NCBI RefSeq assembly: GCF_002294985.1
Contig: NZ_NSGE01000013.1
Span: 1 to 64,000 of the forward strand
Reading direction: 5' to 3'
DNA length: 64,000 bases
DNA from: Mesorhizobium sp. WSM3862
GTDB taxonomy: Bacteria; Pseudomonadota; Alphaproteobacteria; Rhizobiales; Rhizobiaceae
The position numbers were made by a program, and so were the translations under genes. Below, in pieces: positions 36,100-45,833 of this stretch; position 1 is the first letter of the stretch, and every line of letters begins with the position of its first letter. Under the pieces are notes generated by a model, which saw nothing but the letters and a program-made list of their open reading frames with translations, made no database searches and had not been told where the DNA came from.

Positions 36100-36867
36100 T
36101 CAGGGTCTCGAGAGCTCGATCACCTCGTCGGTATTGGCGAGAAGCCTGTGCACCGCGCTTCTCGCCGCTGCTGGGCGCTGCAGGCGGATGTTCCGCTCGA
36201 TCGCCTCGTGCAGGGACTGGGCCCGCCGCTGGTCGCTGTGCTCGCGCGTGACGAAGACGAAGAGATGATCGAGCGCCGATTCGATCAGCACGCCAAGCGG
36301 CACCAGCAGCTCATTGCCCGAGGCGCGCAGGATAGCGAGATGGAACCGGGTATCGGCTCGCGTGCGCTCCTGGATATGCGCCGCCTCTCCCATTTCGCGG
36401 CACGCCTGGCTGATTTCGACCATCTGCTCGTCGGAGCGCCGCAGCGCCGCGAAGGCGGCCGCCTCAGGCTCGATGATATGGCGGAACTCCTGCACCGTTC
36501 TGAGAAACACCTCGCGGTCAGGCGAGGTCGCGTACCAGGCGAGCACGTCCCGGTCGAGCAGGTTCCAGCGCTCCCTCGGCTCGACCCAACTGCCGATCTT
36601 GGGGCGGGACGCGAGCAGGCTCTTGGCCATCAGCATCTTGATGGCCTCGCGCACCGCCGAGCGGCTGACATTGAAGGTTTCCGACCATTTGGCTTCGTTG
36701 GGCAGGACAGTTCCGGGCGGATAGTCGCCGCGCACGATCCTGAGGCCGATCTCGCCGGCGAGCGATGCGTGCACGCTGAGGCCGGCGATCCGCGTCGCGT
36801 CGGGTCGTCGTATCGTGGCCGGCTGTGCAGGCTCGGCTAAGCGCTTCCCAGACTTTTCCCGTGGCAT
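36100..36867 (-). CDS. FadR-subfamily GntR transcriptional regulator, copy 2
   Basis: 255 residues with start ATG 36867; ATG 36933 is possible but its N-terminal extension is unlike copy 1. The winged helix has LPNEAKWSETFNVSRSAVRE and the FCD domain follows. Residue by residue it matches the protein at 33212-33988 almost throughout, with changes such as FDV to FNV and SWYATS to AWYATS; only the N-terminal 25 residues and the last 40 differ much. It lies tail-to-tail with the hydroxyacid dehydrogenase gene, 18 bases apart. The DNA-recognition helix is identical, so both should bind the same sites. Confidence 0.92.
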   Translation of the reverse strand: MPREKSGKRLAEPAQPATIRRPDATRIAGLSVHASLAGEIGLRIVRGDYPPGTVLPNEAKWSETFNVSRSAVREAIKMLMAKSLLASRPKIGSWVEPRERWNLLDRDVLAWYATSPDREVFLRTVQEFRHIIEPEAAAFAALRRSDEQMVEISQACREMGEAAHIQERTRADTRFHLAILRASGNELLVPLGVLIESALDHLFVFVTREHSDQRRAQSLHEAIERNIRLQRPAAARSAVHRLLANTDEVIELSRP

Positions 36868-37001
36868 CCGCGTTCCGGTGCCTCCTGTAGCGGGCTCCAA
36901 GACGCCCGCAAAAACTCTGCCGGATAAGAACATTCTGGGCGCAAAACTCTTGGCTCCGCCGCCCCGGCAAGGCCGCGTCCATAGTCCTGGCGAAAGGTGG
37001 A

Positions 37002-37025
37002 GGGGCGCCCTTCAAAGGGCGCCCC
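37002..37025 (-). terminator. Terminator-like hairpin after the third sugar-binding protein gene
   Basis: GGGGCGCCCT and AGGGCGCCCC pair perfectly around a 4-base loop, starting 11 bases after the stop codon at 37037 in the direction of transcription. No U tract follows, so it may work with Rho or protect the mRNA 3' end. Confidence 0.6.
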
Positions 37026-37036
37026 GGGATCGAAGC

Positions 37037-38026
37037 CTACTTCTGGATGCAGGTGTCGACCGTATCCTTGGTGCATTCGTCGAGGCCGGTGAAGACCGGA
37101 TCGTCGACCTTCTTGCCCTGGATGAGGTCGAGCATCACCGATGGCGCCTTGTAGCCCATTTCGAACGGCCGCTGGCCGACCAGTGCGGTCACAAGGCCTT
37201 CCCTGGCGATCGCCACCTCGTCGCCGATCGTGTCGGCGGCGCCGATGACGAACTCGTTCTTGGCGATCTTGTCGGCCATCGGCTTGAACAGGTCGCGATA
37301 GGGCTGCGGAGCCCCGAACAGCGGCCAGCCACCCATGATGCCGAAAGCGTCGAGCTTCGGATTGGCGGCCAGGATGTCTGTCATCGCCTGCACGCCCTTG
37401 GCGCCGTCGTCATTGGTGAACACCGGGCAACCCGCCACTTCCGTCCAGCCGCCTTCGCCGGCGAGCGCCGGCAGGCCTTCCTTGCCCGACAGCGCATCGC
37501 GCATGCCCTGCGCGCGGCGCAGGATGTTGTCGGCGGCCGGATTGCCCTCGATCGTGCAGATCGTGCCGCCATTCGGCTTGGCCTTCTTGATGTATTCGCC
37601 GATCCGCTTGCCCATCAGATAATTGTCGGTGCCGAGATAGGTCTTGCGAAGCGCGGCGTCTTCCTTGGCGAGATCGGCATCGACCGTCATGATCGGGATC
37701 GACGGATTGGCGCTCTTGATCGTCTGCGCGATCAGCGGCGCGTTGGACGGCGAGATCGCCATTGCGGCCGTGTCCGGCTTGCTCAGCATGTCCTGCACGA
37801 TCTGGGCTTCGCCGGCCTCGTCCGAGGTCGATGCCGGGCCGGTGTAGAAGCATTCATATTCGGAGCTTGCGTTCTCCTTGTTCCACTTCTCGCAGCCCTG
37901 ATGGATGGCTTCGAAGAACGGGTTGTCGAGGCCCTTTACGACAATGACGAGCTGTTTCTTGGCCAAAGCCGGCCCGGCGCCCAGCGCCATGGCGGCGACG
38001 GCGGCGAGCAAAAGTGATTTCCTCAT
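37037..38026 (-). CDS. Periplasmic sugar-binding protein of the third ABC transporter
   Basis: 329 residues. The signal peptide is MRKSLLLAAVAAMALGAGPALA, cut before KKQ. ATG 38026 has GGGAGGA about 6 bases upstream; the in-frame ATG at 38140 lacks a site. The fold is type I: IVVKGLDNPFFEAIHQGCEK, QDMLSKPDTAAMAISPSNAP, TIEGNPAADNILRRAQGMRD. Three cysteines in the mature part and a C-terminal DECTKDTVDTCIQK suggest a disulfide. It is transcribed away from its ATPase and permease genes, across a 451-base regulatory gap. Confidence 0.9.
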   Translation of the reverse strand: MRKSLLLAAVAAMALGAGPALAKKQLVIVVKGLDNPFFEAIHQGCEKWNKENASSEYECFYTGPASTSDEAGEAQIVQDMLSKPDTAAMAISPSNAPLIAQTIKSANPSIPIMTVDADLAKEDAALRKTYLGTDNYLMGKRIGEYIKKAKPNGGTICTIEGNPAADNILRRAQGMRDALSGKEGLPALAGEGGWTEVAGCPVFTNDDGAKGVQAMTDILAANPKLDAFGIMGGWPLFGAPQPYRDLFKPMADKIAKNEFVIGAADTIGDEVAIAREGLVTALVGQRPFEMGYKAPSVMLDLIQGKKVDDPVFTGLDECTKDTVDTCIQK

Positions 38027-38477
38027 ATCAGTCCTCCCTTGAAAACAGACGGACACGACGTGCCCGCCACACCGATCGGCCCGGATGCAAGCAACACGCG
38101 GAATAGGCTCGAAAGTTCGTGTCTCAAGCCAGGCCGACAAGCATATTCCGATCCGTTCCAGCTCGAATGGGCGCCGGCCGGATCCTGAATCTTGCCCATC
38201 GCGTCACGCCGAGCAGCGATTTCGCGACGGAAAAATTCTTCCTCCAATGCTAGCTAATAACGGCTCGCCGCCAACGTCAATTGCTATTTGTCCTACAAAA
38301 CCGATTTTTCGACGGGACTCGAAATTAATCGCCCGACAATTGATTGACGCCCATGGCCGCATTTGCCTAAATGAGTCTATCGCACCTGCTCGGGAGGAGT
38401 TGGAGGCGCGAGGCCCCTGCGGCGCCGGCAATTATGGCAAGGCAGTCGAGGGACGAAAACGGGGAGGCTTAAGGCTG
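38027..38477. promoter_or_regulatory. Divergent regulatory region of the third sugar transporter
   Basis: 451 bases without a supported gene. At 38287-38299 TTTGT-CCT-ACAAA has the same TTGTCnnACAA core as the palindrome at 35018-35032. On the minus strand TTGACG (about 38272-38277) lies just downstream of it and may be the -35 of the binding-protein gene. On the plus strand TTGACG 38344-38349 with CTAAAT 38367-38372 at 17-base spacing may serve the ATPase-permease genes. The boxes are weak. The region is AT-richer than its surroundings from about 38225 to 38345. Confidence 0.5.
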
Positions 38478-39221
<744 letters not shown>

Positions 39222-39262
39222 TCGCCTGGATCAGGCGTCCAACGTCTCAGGAAAGGTCGATA

Positions 39263-40261
39263 ATGGCAGTCACCCTTGACCAGACGATAGCGCAGAAGCA
39301 GCACACATTCTTCTCACGGCTCTTTGCCAACCAGACCTTCTGGGTGGTGATCGCGGTTATCCTCGCCTGCCTGTTCCTGTCCTTCGCGACCGACGCTTTC
39401 GCCACGCAGAAGAACCTCTTCAACATCACCCGCAACATCACCTTCGTCGCCATCGTGGCGCTCGGCATGACCTTCGTCATCATCACCGGCGGCATCGACC
39501 TGTCGGTCGGCTCGGTGCTGTGCCTGTGCTCGATGGTGCTGGCCGTCACCATGCATGCCGGTTATTCGATCGAAATCGGCATCCTGGCCTCGATCGTCAC
39601 CGCTTTAGCCATCGGCGCCTTCAACGGGGTGCTCATCGCCTATCTCGGTTTCCCACCCTTCGTGGTGACGCTCGGCATGCTGTCGGTGGCGCGCAGCCTC
39701 GCCATGGTCGCCTCCAACAACACCGTCGTCTTCCAGTTCGGGCCGGACCACGACAAGCTGCTGGCGCTGGGCGGCGGCGCCTGGGTGTTCGGCATCGCCA
39801 ATCCGGTGCTTTACATGATCCTTTTGGCGTTGATCACCGGCTTCATCCTGCGCTGGACCAAGTTCGGCCGGCATATCTTCGCCATCGGCGGCAATGAGCA
39901 TGCGGCCACGCTGACCGGTGTTCCGGTGCGCCAGATCAAGGTCGCAGTCTACATGATCTCGGCGCTCTCGGCCGGTCTCGCCGGCATCATCCAGACCGGC
40001 TGGCTCGGCGCCGTCACCACCAATCTCGGCAACGGCATGGAGTTGCAGGTGATTGCCGCGACCGTCATCGGCGGCGCCGACCTCGCCGGCGGCGTCGGCA
40101 CCGCGTTCGGCGCCATCGTCGGCGCCGCCCTGATCGAGGTCATCCGCAACAGCCTCGGCCTGCTTGGCATCAATGCCTTTTGGCAAGGCACTTTCATCGG
40201 GGGCGCGATCATCCTGGCGGTGCTGTTCGACCGCATCCGTAATTTTAGGCGCAGCGATTAG
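39263..40261 (+). CDS. Ribose-type sugar ABC transporter permease
   Basis: 332 residues, BPD_transp_2 family. Motifs are GGIDLSVGSVLCL, GGNEHAATLTGVPVRQIK and GGADLAGGVGTAFGA. ATG 39263 has AGGAAAGG about 8 bases upstream. With the single-domain ATPase it forms a homodimeric importer like FrcC-FrcA, in contrast to the fused permease of the second transporter. Confidence 0.92.
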   Translation: MAVTLDQTIAQKQHTFFSRLFANQTFWVVIAVILACLFLSFATDAFATQKNLFNITRNITFVAIVALGMTFVIITGGIDLSVGSVLCLCSMVLAVTMHAGYSIEIGILASIVTALAIGAFNGVLIAYLGFPPFVVTLGMLSVARSLAMVASNNTVVFQFGPDHDKLLALGGGAWVFGIANPVLYMILLALITGFILRWTKFGRHIFAIGGNEHAATLTGVPVRQIKVAVYMISALSAGLAGIIQTGWLGAVTTNLGNGMELQVIAATVIGGADLAGGVGTAFGAIVGAALIEVIRNSLGLLGINAFWQGTFIGGAIILAVLFDRIRNFRRSD

Positions 40262-40273
40262 AGAGCAAACCTT

Positions 40274-40299
40274 CCCTTCTCCCTTCTTATGGAGAAGGG
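40274..40299 (+). terminator. Terminator-like hairpin after the permease gene
   Basis: CCCTTCTCC and GGAGAAGGG pair perfectly around an 8-base loop, 13 bases after the permease stop. The following gene is convergent, so this could end transcription from either side. The remaining 180 bases to 40479 show nothing else that I can support. Confidence 0.55.
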
Positions 40300-40478
40300 G
40301 AGACCCCTGCTCAGTCTGAAAATCCGCCCAGCTGGTCGGTTCGGAGCGGCCGTCATTCCTCCACGCCTTGACGGGGCCAGAGGCGATGAGCTCCGGTCAT
40401 TGCGATGCACAAAAGTGCCGAGCCCCGACAGTTTCGGTGCCGCCGCGGGCGTGCGCAGGCCGGCCTTCCAAGCCCATT

Positions 40479-41945
40479 TCAGTCCCGCCCGGTATGGCCT
40501 GAGACCTCTGCACCCGCACTGGCCGGCAGGGTCAGGAAACGCATCGCTGCCACCAGCCCGAGCAGGCCGATCGCGAAAAAGGCGATCCTGAAGTCTATTA
40601 AGTTGGGCGCCGCGCCGCTGCGCACGATCTGCGACAGGTTGAGGATCGCCGCGGCCACGGCCACGCCAAACAGCATCGCCACCTGCTGCAGCATGCTGGA
40701 CAAAGTCGCGGCCGAGCTGCGCTGCGGCGCGCCGATATCCGCGAAGGCAAGCGTGCTGAGCGCCGTGAACTGCATCGAGCGCGTCAGACCGGCGACCAGC
40801 ATCAACGCCACGACAAGTGCCAGCGGTGTCTGCGGCGAAATCACGCCGCACGCCGCGATTGCAAGCGAGGCAATCACCCCGTTGACCACCAGCACCCGGC
40901 GGAAGCCAAAGAGTCTGAGCGTCGGCGTGGTCACCGCTTTCATCCCGAGGTTGCCGAGGAAGTAGGCCAGGATCAGCAGGCCGGCGTCCACCGGCCGCAT
41001 GCCGAAGCCCACCTGGAAGAGCAGCGGCAGCAGGAACGGCGTGGCATTGATGGCGACGCGGAAGATCGTGCCCGCCGAGAGCGTCGAGATGGCGAAGGTC
41101 GGCACTTTGAAGGGGGACAGGTCGAGCAGCGGATGCGTCACCCGCCGCAAGTGCCGCACGGCGAACCAGCCGACCGCGACGCCGGCGGCAACCAGGCCCG
41201 CTGTCGGCAGCATGCCATCCTCGGGATGCGCAAGCCGTTCCAGCCCATAGAGCATCGCGGCGAGGCCGAGCGCGGTGAGGAAGAATCCCGGCCAGTCGAG
41301 CGGCTTGGTCTCGGATTCGCGATCGCCCGGAACGAAGCGCGCGACAAGCAGCAGCCCGGCGAGGCCGAGCGGAACGTTGATGAAGAAGTTCCAGTGCCAG
41401 GACAGATAGGTGGTGATGAAGCCGCCGAGCATCGGCCCGATCACCGGCGCGAACAAGGCCGGCCAGGTGATCAGCGCCGTGGCGGCAAGCAATTCGGACT
41501 TGGCGGCGTTGCGCAGCACCAGGATGCGGCCGACCGGCGTCATCAAGGCGCTGCCGAGGCCCTGAACGATGCGGGCGGCAACGAATTGCGTCAGGCTCTG
41601 TGAGTAGCCGCAGGCGATCGACGCCAGCGTGAACAGCCCGATCGCGACGAGGAAAATGTTGCGCGCGCCAAACCGGTCGGCAAGCCAGGCCGACAACGGC
41701 ACGAACACCGCCATGGTCAACATGTAAGCGGTGATCCCGATGCTCATCGCCACTGCCGGCACGCCGAAAGACTGCCCCATCTGCGGCAGCGACGTCGAGA
41801 TGATCGTCGAATCCAGCAACTGCATGAAAAAGGCGACGGCAACGATCAGCGCGACGCGCCGCGCCCGGCGCGCCGCCGTCGGCACGAGCTGGGATACGGC
41901 CTCATTGTCGGGGATGCTGGTCATGACGCGCCGGTTGAACAGCAT
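40479..41945 (-). CDS. DHA2-family multidrug efflux MFS transporter (EmrB/QacA type)
   Basis: 488 residues with 14 predicted membrane segments. The N-terminal part has the DHA2 hallmark LLDSTIISTSLPQMGQSFGV (about residues 43-62), followed by WLADRFGARNIFLVAIG and the motif C-like GPMLGGFI. ATG 41945 is the longest start; ATG 41924 is equally plausible, and neither has a clear ribosome-binding site. It is probably a proton-driven drug or metabolite exporter. No regulator or membrane-fusion partner is adjacent. Confidence 0.88.
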   Translation of the reverse strand: MLFNRRVMTSIPDNEAVSQLVPTAARRARRVALIVAVAFFMQLLDSTIISTSLPQMGQSFGVPAVAMSIGITAYMLTMAVFVPLSAWLADRFGARNIFLVAIGLFTLASIACGYSQSLTQFVAARIVQGLGSALMTPVGRILVLRNAAKSELLAATALITWPALFAPVIGPMLGGFITTYLSWHWNFFINVPLGLAGLLLVARFVPGDRESETKPLDWPGFFLTALGLAAMLYGLERLAHPEDGMLPTAGLVAAGVAVGWFAVRHLRRVTHPLLDLSPFKVPTFAISTLSAGTIFRVAINATPFLLPLLFQVGFGMRPVDAGLLILAYFLGNLGMKAVTTPTLRLFGFRRVLVVNGVIASLAIAACGVISPQTPLALVVALMLVAGLTRSMQFTALSTLAFADIGAPQRSSAATLSSMLQQVAMLFGVAVAAAILNLSQIVRSGAAPNLIDFRIAFFAIGLLGLVAAMRFLTLPASAGAEVSGHTGRD

Positions 41946-42035
41946 AAGGCTGAACCAGTCCAGAGCTTATCCAACAAACTTTCGTGTCGCCCCGCCGCCT
42001 GTTATGGATGAGCGCGGGCCGGACGAGGGAAATGC

Positions 42036-43037
42036 ATGAAGCCGATCTATATCGACTACCTCAATGCTCTCGACATTGAAGCCCTTACCCTGAGCGATGC
42101 CGAGATCATCGGCGCCGTCGAAGCCGGGCTCGTCGCCCAGGGCAAGGGCCAGACGGTGATCGAGCCGCGCGTCCATCTTGAGCCGGATCCGTCCTTCCGC
42201 GGTCATTTCAACGTGCTGCGCGGCTATGTGGCGCCGCTCGATGCGGCCGGCGTCAAGATCGTCGGCGACTATGTCGACAACTACCTGCACGCCCTGCCGT
42301 CCGAATTCGGCATACTCAACCTGTTCGACCCGCGCACCGGCGCGCCACGCGCCATCCTCGACGCCACCGTCATCACCGATATGCGCACCGGCGCGGTCAC
42401 CGCCATCGGCGCCAAGCATCTGGCGAAGAAATCATCCAGGGTGCTCGGTCACATCGGCGCGCGCGGCACCGCCTACTGGAACGTGCGACTGCTCGATCAC
42501 CTGTTCGACTTCGACGAGATCCGCGTCCATTCGCGCCGCCCCGAAAGCCGCGACGCTTTCGCCGCGAAGCTTGCCGGCGACCTCGGCAAGCCGGTTGTCG
42601 CCGTTGCCGACTGGAAGAGCTGCGTGGAAGGCGCCGACATCGTTGTCGAAGCCTCGCGGCTACCGGAACCGCAACCCCTGCTCAAGACCGCCTGGATCAA
42701 GCGCGGCGCGCTGGTCGTGCCCTACGGCACAATGAGCGCGGTGGAGCTTTCGCTTACCGACATCATGCAAAAGATCGTCGTCGACGACTGGGGTCAGTGC
42801 AAGGGCGGCAAGTTCGGCTCGCTACGCGCCCATGTCGAGACGGGACGGCTGAGCGAGGCGACGCTGCATGCCGAGCTCGGCCAGATCGCTGCCGGGCACA
42901 AAGCGGGCCGGCAAAGCGACGGCGAGACGATCCTGTTCTGGCATCGGGGTCTGTCGCTCTCCGACATCGCGCTCGGCAAGGCGTTGCTAGCCAAAGCCGC
43001 GGAACAAGGCATCGGCCAGAGGCTGCGTTTCGCATGA
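42036..43037 (+). CDS. Ornithine cyclodeaminase/mu-crystallin family protein
   Basis: 333 residues. The family typically uses NAD(P) on amino or imino acids (ornithine cyclodeaminase, alanine dehydrogenase, ketimine reductase). N-terminal catalytic-side segments include IEPRVHLEPDPSFRGHFNVL and VKIVGDYVDNYLHALP. The Rossmann motif is VLGHIGARGTAYWNVRLLDH, with GHIGARG in place of the usual GxGxQA. ATG 42036 has GAGGGA 7 bases upstream. Its stop overlaps the start of the ammonia-lyase-like gene by 4 bases, so the two products are made together and probably act in one pathway. The substrate is unknown. Confidence 0.88.
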   Translation: MKPIYIDYLNALDIEALTLSDAEIIGAVEAGLVAQGKGQTVIEPRVHLEPDPSFRGHFNVLRGYVAPLDAAGVKIVGDYVDNYLHALPSEFGILNLFDPRTGAPRAILDATVITDMRTGAVTAIGAKHLAKKSSRVLGHIGARGTAYWNVRLLDHLFDFDEIRVHSRRPESRDAFAAKLAGDLGKPVVAVADWKSCVEGADIVVEASRLPEPQPLLKTAWIKRGALVVPYGTMSAVELSLTDIMQKIVVDDWGQCKGGKFGSLRAHVETGRLSEATLHAELGQIAAGHKAGRQSDGETILFWHRGLSLSDIALGKALLAKAAEQGIGQRLRFA

Positions 43038-44539
43038 CCCCGCTCGTTCTCACCGGCGCCGGCGTCAGCATCGAAGACGTGGCCGCCGTGGCGCGCAGTG
43101 CAGGCAAGGTCGAGATCACGCCGGCGGTCATCGAGAAACTCGGCAAGGCCCGCCAGGTCCTCGATGACGCCGCCGCCGGCGGCCAGCAGATCTATGGGCT
43201 GAACACCGGGCTGGGCGCCAATCTCGGCACGGCTGTCGAAGGCGATGCCGGTGCCTTCCAGCGCCAGCTTCTCGACGGACGCGGAGCTGCGGTGGGAAAC
43301 CCATTGCCCGCCCAGCTCGTGCGCGCCGCAATGTTTGCCCGCATCGCCATGCTTTCCGCCGGCGGCTCCGGCCTGTCGCCGCATGTCCTCACCGCGCTTG
43401 TCGATCTGCTCAACGCCGGCATCCATCCGGTGATGCCGTCGCTGGGTTCGATCGGCGCCGGCGACCTGGTGCTGATGACCGCGATAGCCCACACGCTGAT
43501 CGGCGAAGGCGATGCAGACTATCAGGGCAGGCGCATGCCTTCGGCAAAGGCGCTGATGATGGCGCGGCTTGCGCCGGTCAGCCTGGCACCGAAGGATGGT
43601 CTGTCGCTGATCAACGCTTCCGCGGTTTCCACCGGCGCCGGCGCGCTGGCGCTCCTCGACGCGCTGTCGGCACTCGAACAGCAGGAGCAGGCCGGCGCGC
43701 TCACCATGGAAGCGTTCGGGGCCAACCGCACCATCCTTGACCCGCGCCTGCATCTGGCGCGTCCAGCCGCCTGCCAGCAGGTGGCGGCAAAGGCGTTGCG
43801 CGACCTGCTCACCCGCGACGGGACGCCCGCGCCGACCACCCTTCAGGATCCGCTGTCGATCCGCTGCATGCCCTCGATCCACGGCGCGCTCATCCAGGCG
43901 ATCGACCATGCCCGGCTCGCGGTCGAGATCGAGCTCAACGCGCCCGCCGACAACCCGCTGGTGCTCGCCAACGACTCACTCGTGCTGTCGACCGGCAATT
44001 TCCACACCGCCTCGCTGTCGCTGGCCTTCGAGACGCTAGGTCTGGCGATTGCGCAATGCGCGGCGGCGTCGGCCGCGCGCTTCATCCAGCTCACCGGCTC
44101 AACTCGCCACGGCTTGCCGAAATATCTGTCGCCAATCGGCGGCGCGTCCGCCGGCTTCGTGCCGCTGCAGAAGACGGTGACGGCGATCCTGGCCGCCATC
44201 CGCCACAAGGCCAATCCGGTGATGCTCGACTTCCTGCCCGTGTCCGAGGGTGTCGAGGATCATGCGACGCAGACTCCCCTCGCCGTCGCCAAATGCGTCG
44301 AGATGATCGTACTGTGGCGGCGGCTGATCGCCCTGGAGCTTATGGCCGCCGCACAGGCCGTCGATCTTCGCGAAGGGCTCATTCTTGCACCGGCCACCAG
44401 CGCGATCCACGCGGCCGTCCGCGCCCATGTGCCGACGCTCAAGGAAGACCGGCCGCTCGGATCCCATGCCGATGCGCTCCACGCGGTGCTCGCCGACGGG
44501 TATTGGCTCCCTGCGGTGCACCAGATACTGCTCGATTAG
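43034..44539 (+). CDS. Histidine/phenylalanine ammonia-lyase-like protein with a deleted MIO serine
   Basis: 501 residues, full length for the HAL/PAL fold. Conserved: YGLNTG (54-59), AADNPLV-like PADNPLVL, STGNFHTAS, EDH (408-410). The catalytic cofactor MIO normally forms from Ala-Ser-Gly in GSVGASGDLAPL. Here residues 138-145 read GSIGAGDL, one residue shorter, with the serine missing. The QDPYSLRC motif reads QDPLSIRC (271-278), so the active-site tyrosine is leucine at 274, and the NGT motif is NAS (194-196). Classical ammonia elimination is therefore doubtful, yet the reading frame is intact. It is coupled to the cyclodeaminase-like gene by an ATGA overlap. Confidence 0.85.
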   Translation: MTPLVLTGAGVSIEDVAAVARSAGKVEITPAVIEKLGKARQVLDDAAAGGQQIYGLNTGLGANLGTAVEGDAGAFQRQLLDGRGAAVGNPLPAQLVRAAMFARIAMLSAGGSGLSPHVLTALVDLLNAGIHPVMPSLGSIGAGDLVLMTAIAHTLIGEGDADYQGRRMPSAKALMMARLAPVSLAPKDGLSLINASAVSTGAGALALLDALSALEQQEQAGALTMEAFGANRTILDPRLHLARPAACQQVAAKALRDLLTRDGTPAPTTLQDPLSIRCMPSIHGALIQAIDHARLAVEIELNAPADNPLVLANDSLVLSTGNFHTASLSLAFETLGLAIAQCAAASAARFIQLTGSTRHGLPKYLSPIGGASAGFVPLQKTVTAILAAIRHKANPVMLDFLPVSEGVEDHATQTPLAVAKCVEMIVLWRRLIALELMAAAQAVDLREGLILAPATSAIHAAVRAHVPTLKEDRPLGSHADALHAVLADGYWLPAVHQILLD

Positions 44540-44744
44540 ACGAGATCAGGGCACCGCATCGTTGCGGACCACCAACGACAGATCGAGATCACCACCCGCC
44601 CAAGCCAACCCTCAAGCCAACTGGCCGCTCGCCCCGAATCGGATGGCCGGGCTCCGCCGCTTATGGGCCCGCCGGCCGCACCCCTCGGCACCCTCTTGGG
44701 TTGCACGATGAGTTCGGATATGAAGAGCCAAGGGCATATAAGGG

Positions 44745-45734
44745 GTGGCTCAATTGCATCGTTCCTGCTTCGTCTTGGCGGCAGACGCGAAAAATTTCCC
44801 ATACGCCGTTCTGGGCGCGCGGCGCATACTGGACGTATCTGCGCCTATCGACGGTTTCATCCTTCATATGGCCGCCGGAACTGAGGATTTGCCGGTCGCG
44901 GACCGATTGCTCGGCGCTGCCGTCAAGATCGTCGACGTGTCCGATCTCATGAAGGAATTCGATTTCGATCCCGGTCACCTCAGCGTAGCAACCTACATTC
45001 GCCTGCTTGCCGACAAGCTGGCGGTATTCGAGCCTTACGACAGGCTCGTCTATGTGGACACTGACGTTATCTTCAACCGGTCGATCACCGACTTGGCCGA
45101 TGTTGAACTGAATGCCCCACTCTTGGCGGCCCATGACGAACAGACCTATTTCGATCCGAGCTGCCGTGAGTCTCTTGAGATGGAGCCCGGCTCATCGCAT
45201 TTCAACGCCGGCATACTGGTGCTGAACATGCCAATGATCCGCGCCGAGGGGCTCTTGGAGCGGGCGCGCGAACTGGCGCTGCGGCGCGTACCGAAGCTCG
45301 ATCAGGGAGCGCTCAACATAGCGTTTGCCGGACGCTGGCAAACGATGCATCCGCTCTGGAATCTGCAGACCAACTATTCCAGCCAGATACCCTTCAGCAG
45401 AGCCTTCGCGCGTCATTTCACCTTTGGAAAGCCGTGGTGGCCAAGCCCTGAAGGAGTGGAACTCGCCGCGATGGCGATCTATCGCAACCTTGCGAAAGAT
45501 ACGCCCTGGCTCGATCGGTTCAAGCGTCCGCTCTGGACGAGAGGTCTGCGCAAGCGATTGCTCCGCAAATTTGACGGCCTCTCCGGGATCATTCTCAATA
45601 AGGAAAAATACCGACGCCGTTTCCGCTTCAACGCCGAACGGTGCACCGCCATCTTTGCCGCGCAGGCCGACCAGGGGATGATGGCCGCAACCTATCCGGA
45701 GGTCCTGATGGGCGTGGTCAAGGCACGAAATTAG
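44745..45734 (+). CDS. Glycosyltransferase family 8 protein
   Basis: 329 residues from GTG 44745; TTG 44754 is a good alternative because AGGGG at 44741-44745 would then be a properly spaced ribosome-binding site. Family marks: the metal-binding DxD in YVDTDVIFN (about residues 101-109), SSHFNAGILVLNMP with the conserved N-A-G, and HFTFGKPWW, where GT8 has its HxxGxxKPW motif. It should transfer a hexose from a nucleotide sugar, with galactosyl or glucosyl transfer to surface polysaccharide or LPS as the usual role. No neighbouring polysaccharide gene is present, so the acceptor is unknown. Confidence 0.85.
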   Translation: MAQLHRSCFVLAADAKNFPYAVLGARRILDVSAPIDGFILHMAAGTEDLPVADRLLGAAVKIVDVSDLMKEFDFDPGHLSVATYIRLLADKLAVFEPYDRLVYVDTDVIFNRSITDLADVELNAPLLAAHDEQTYFDPSCRESLEMEPGSSHFNAGILVLNMPMIRAEGLLERARELALRRVPKLDQGALNIAFAGRWQTMHPLWNLQTNYSSQIPFSRAFARHFTFGKPWWPSPEGVELAAMAIYRNLAKDTPWLDRFKRPLWTRGLRKRLLRKFDGLSGIILNKEKYRRRFRFNAERCTAIFAAQADQGMMAATYPEVLMGVVKARN

Positions 45735-45762
45735 GCGCCGATCTCGACGACAGCTTACCGGC

Positions 45763-45784
45763 TTGGGCCGCGAGGCCGGCCCAA
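45763..45784. terminator. Hairpin after the GT8 gene
   Basis: TTGGGCCG and CGGCCCAA form a perfect 8-pair stem with a 6-base loop, 29 bases after the GT8 stop. It lies between convergent transcripts and could serve both. No T run follows on either strand. Confidence 0.5.
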
Positions 45785-45833
45785 TACCTGCCGCACTTGG
45801 CGGCGAACCAGGCAGACCCATCGCAGTGCCCGT

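Noticed and set aside
44056..44952. A 298-codon frame overlapping the ammonia-lyase-like and GT8 genes
   Set aside because: It crosses two real genes out of frame and has no recognisable pattern.
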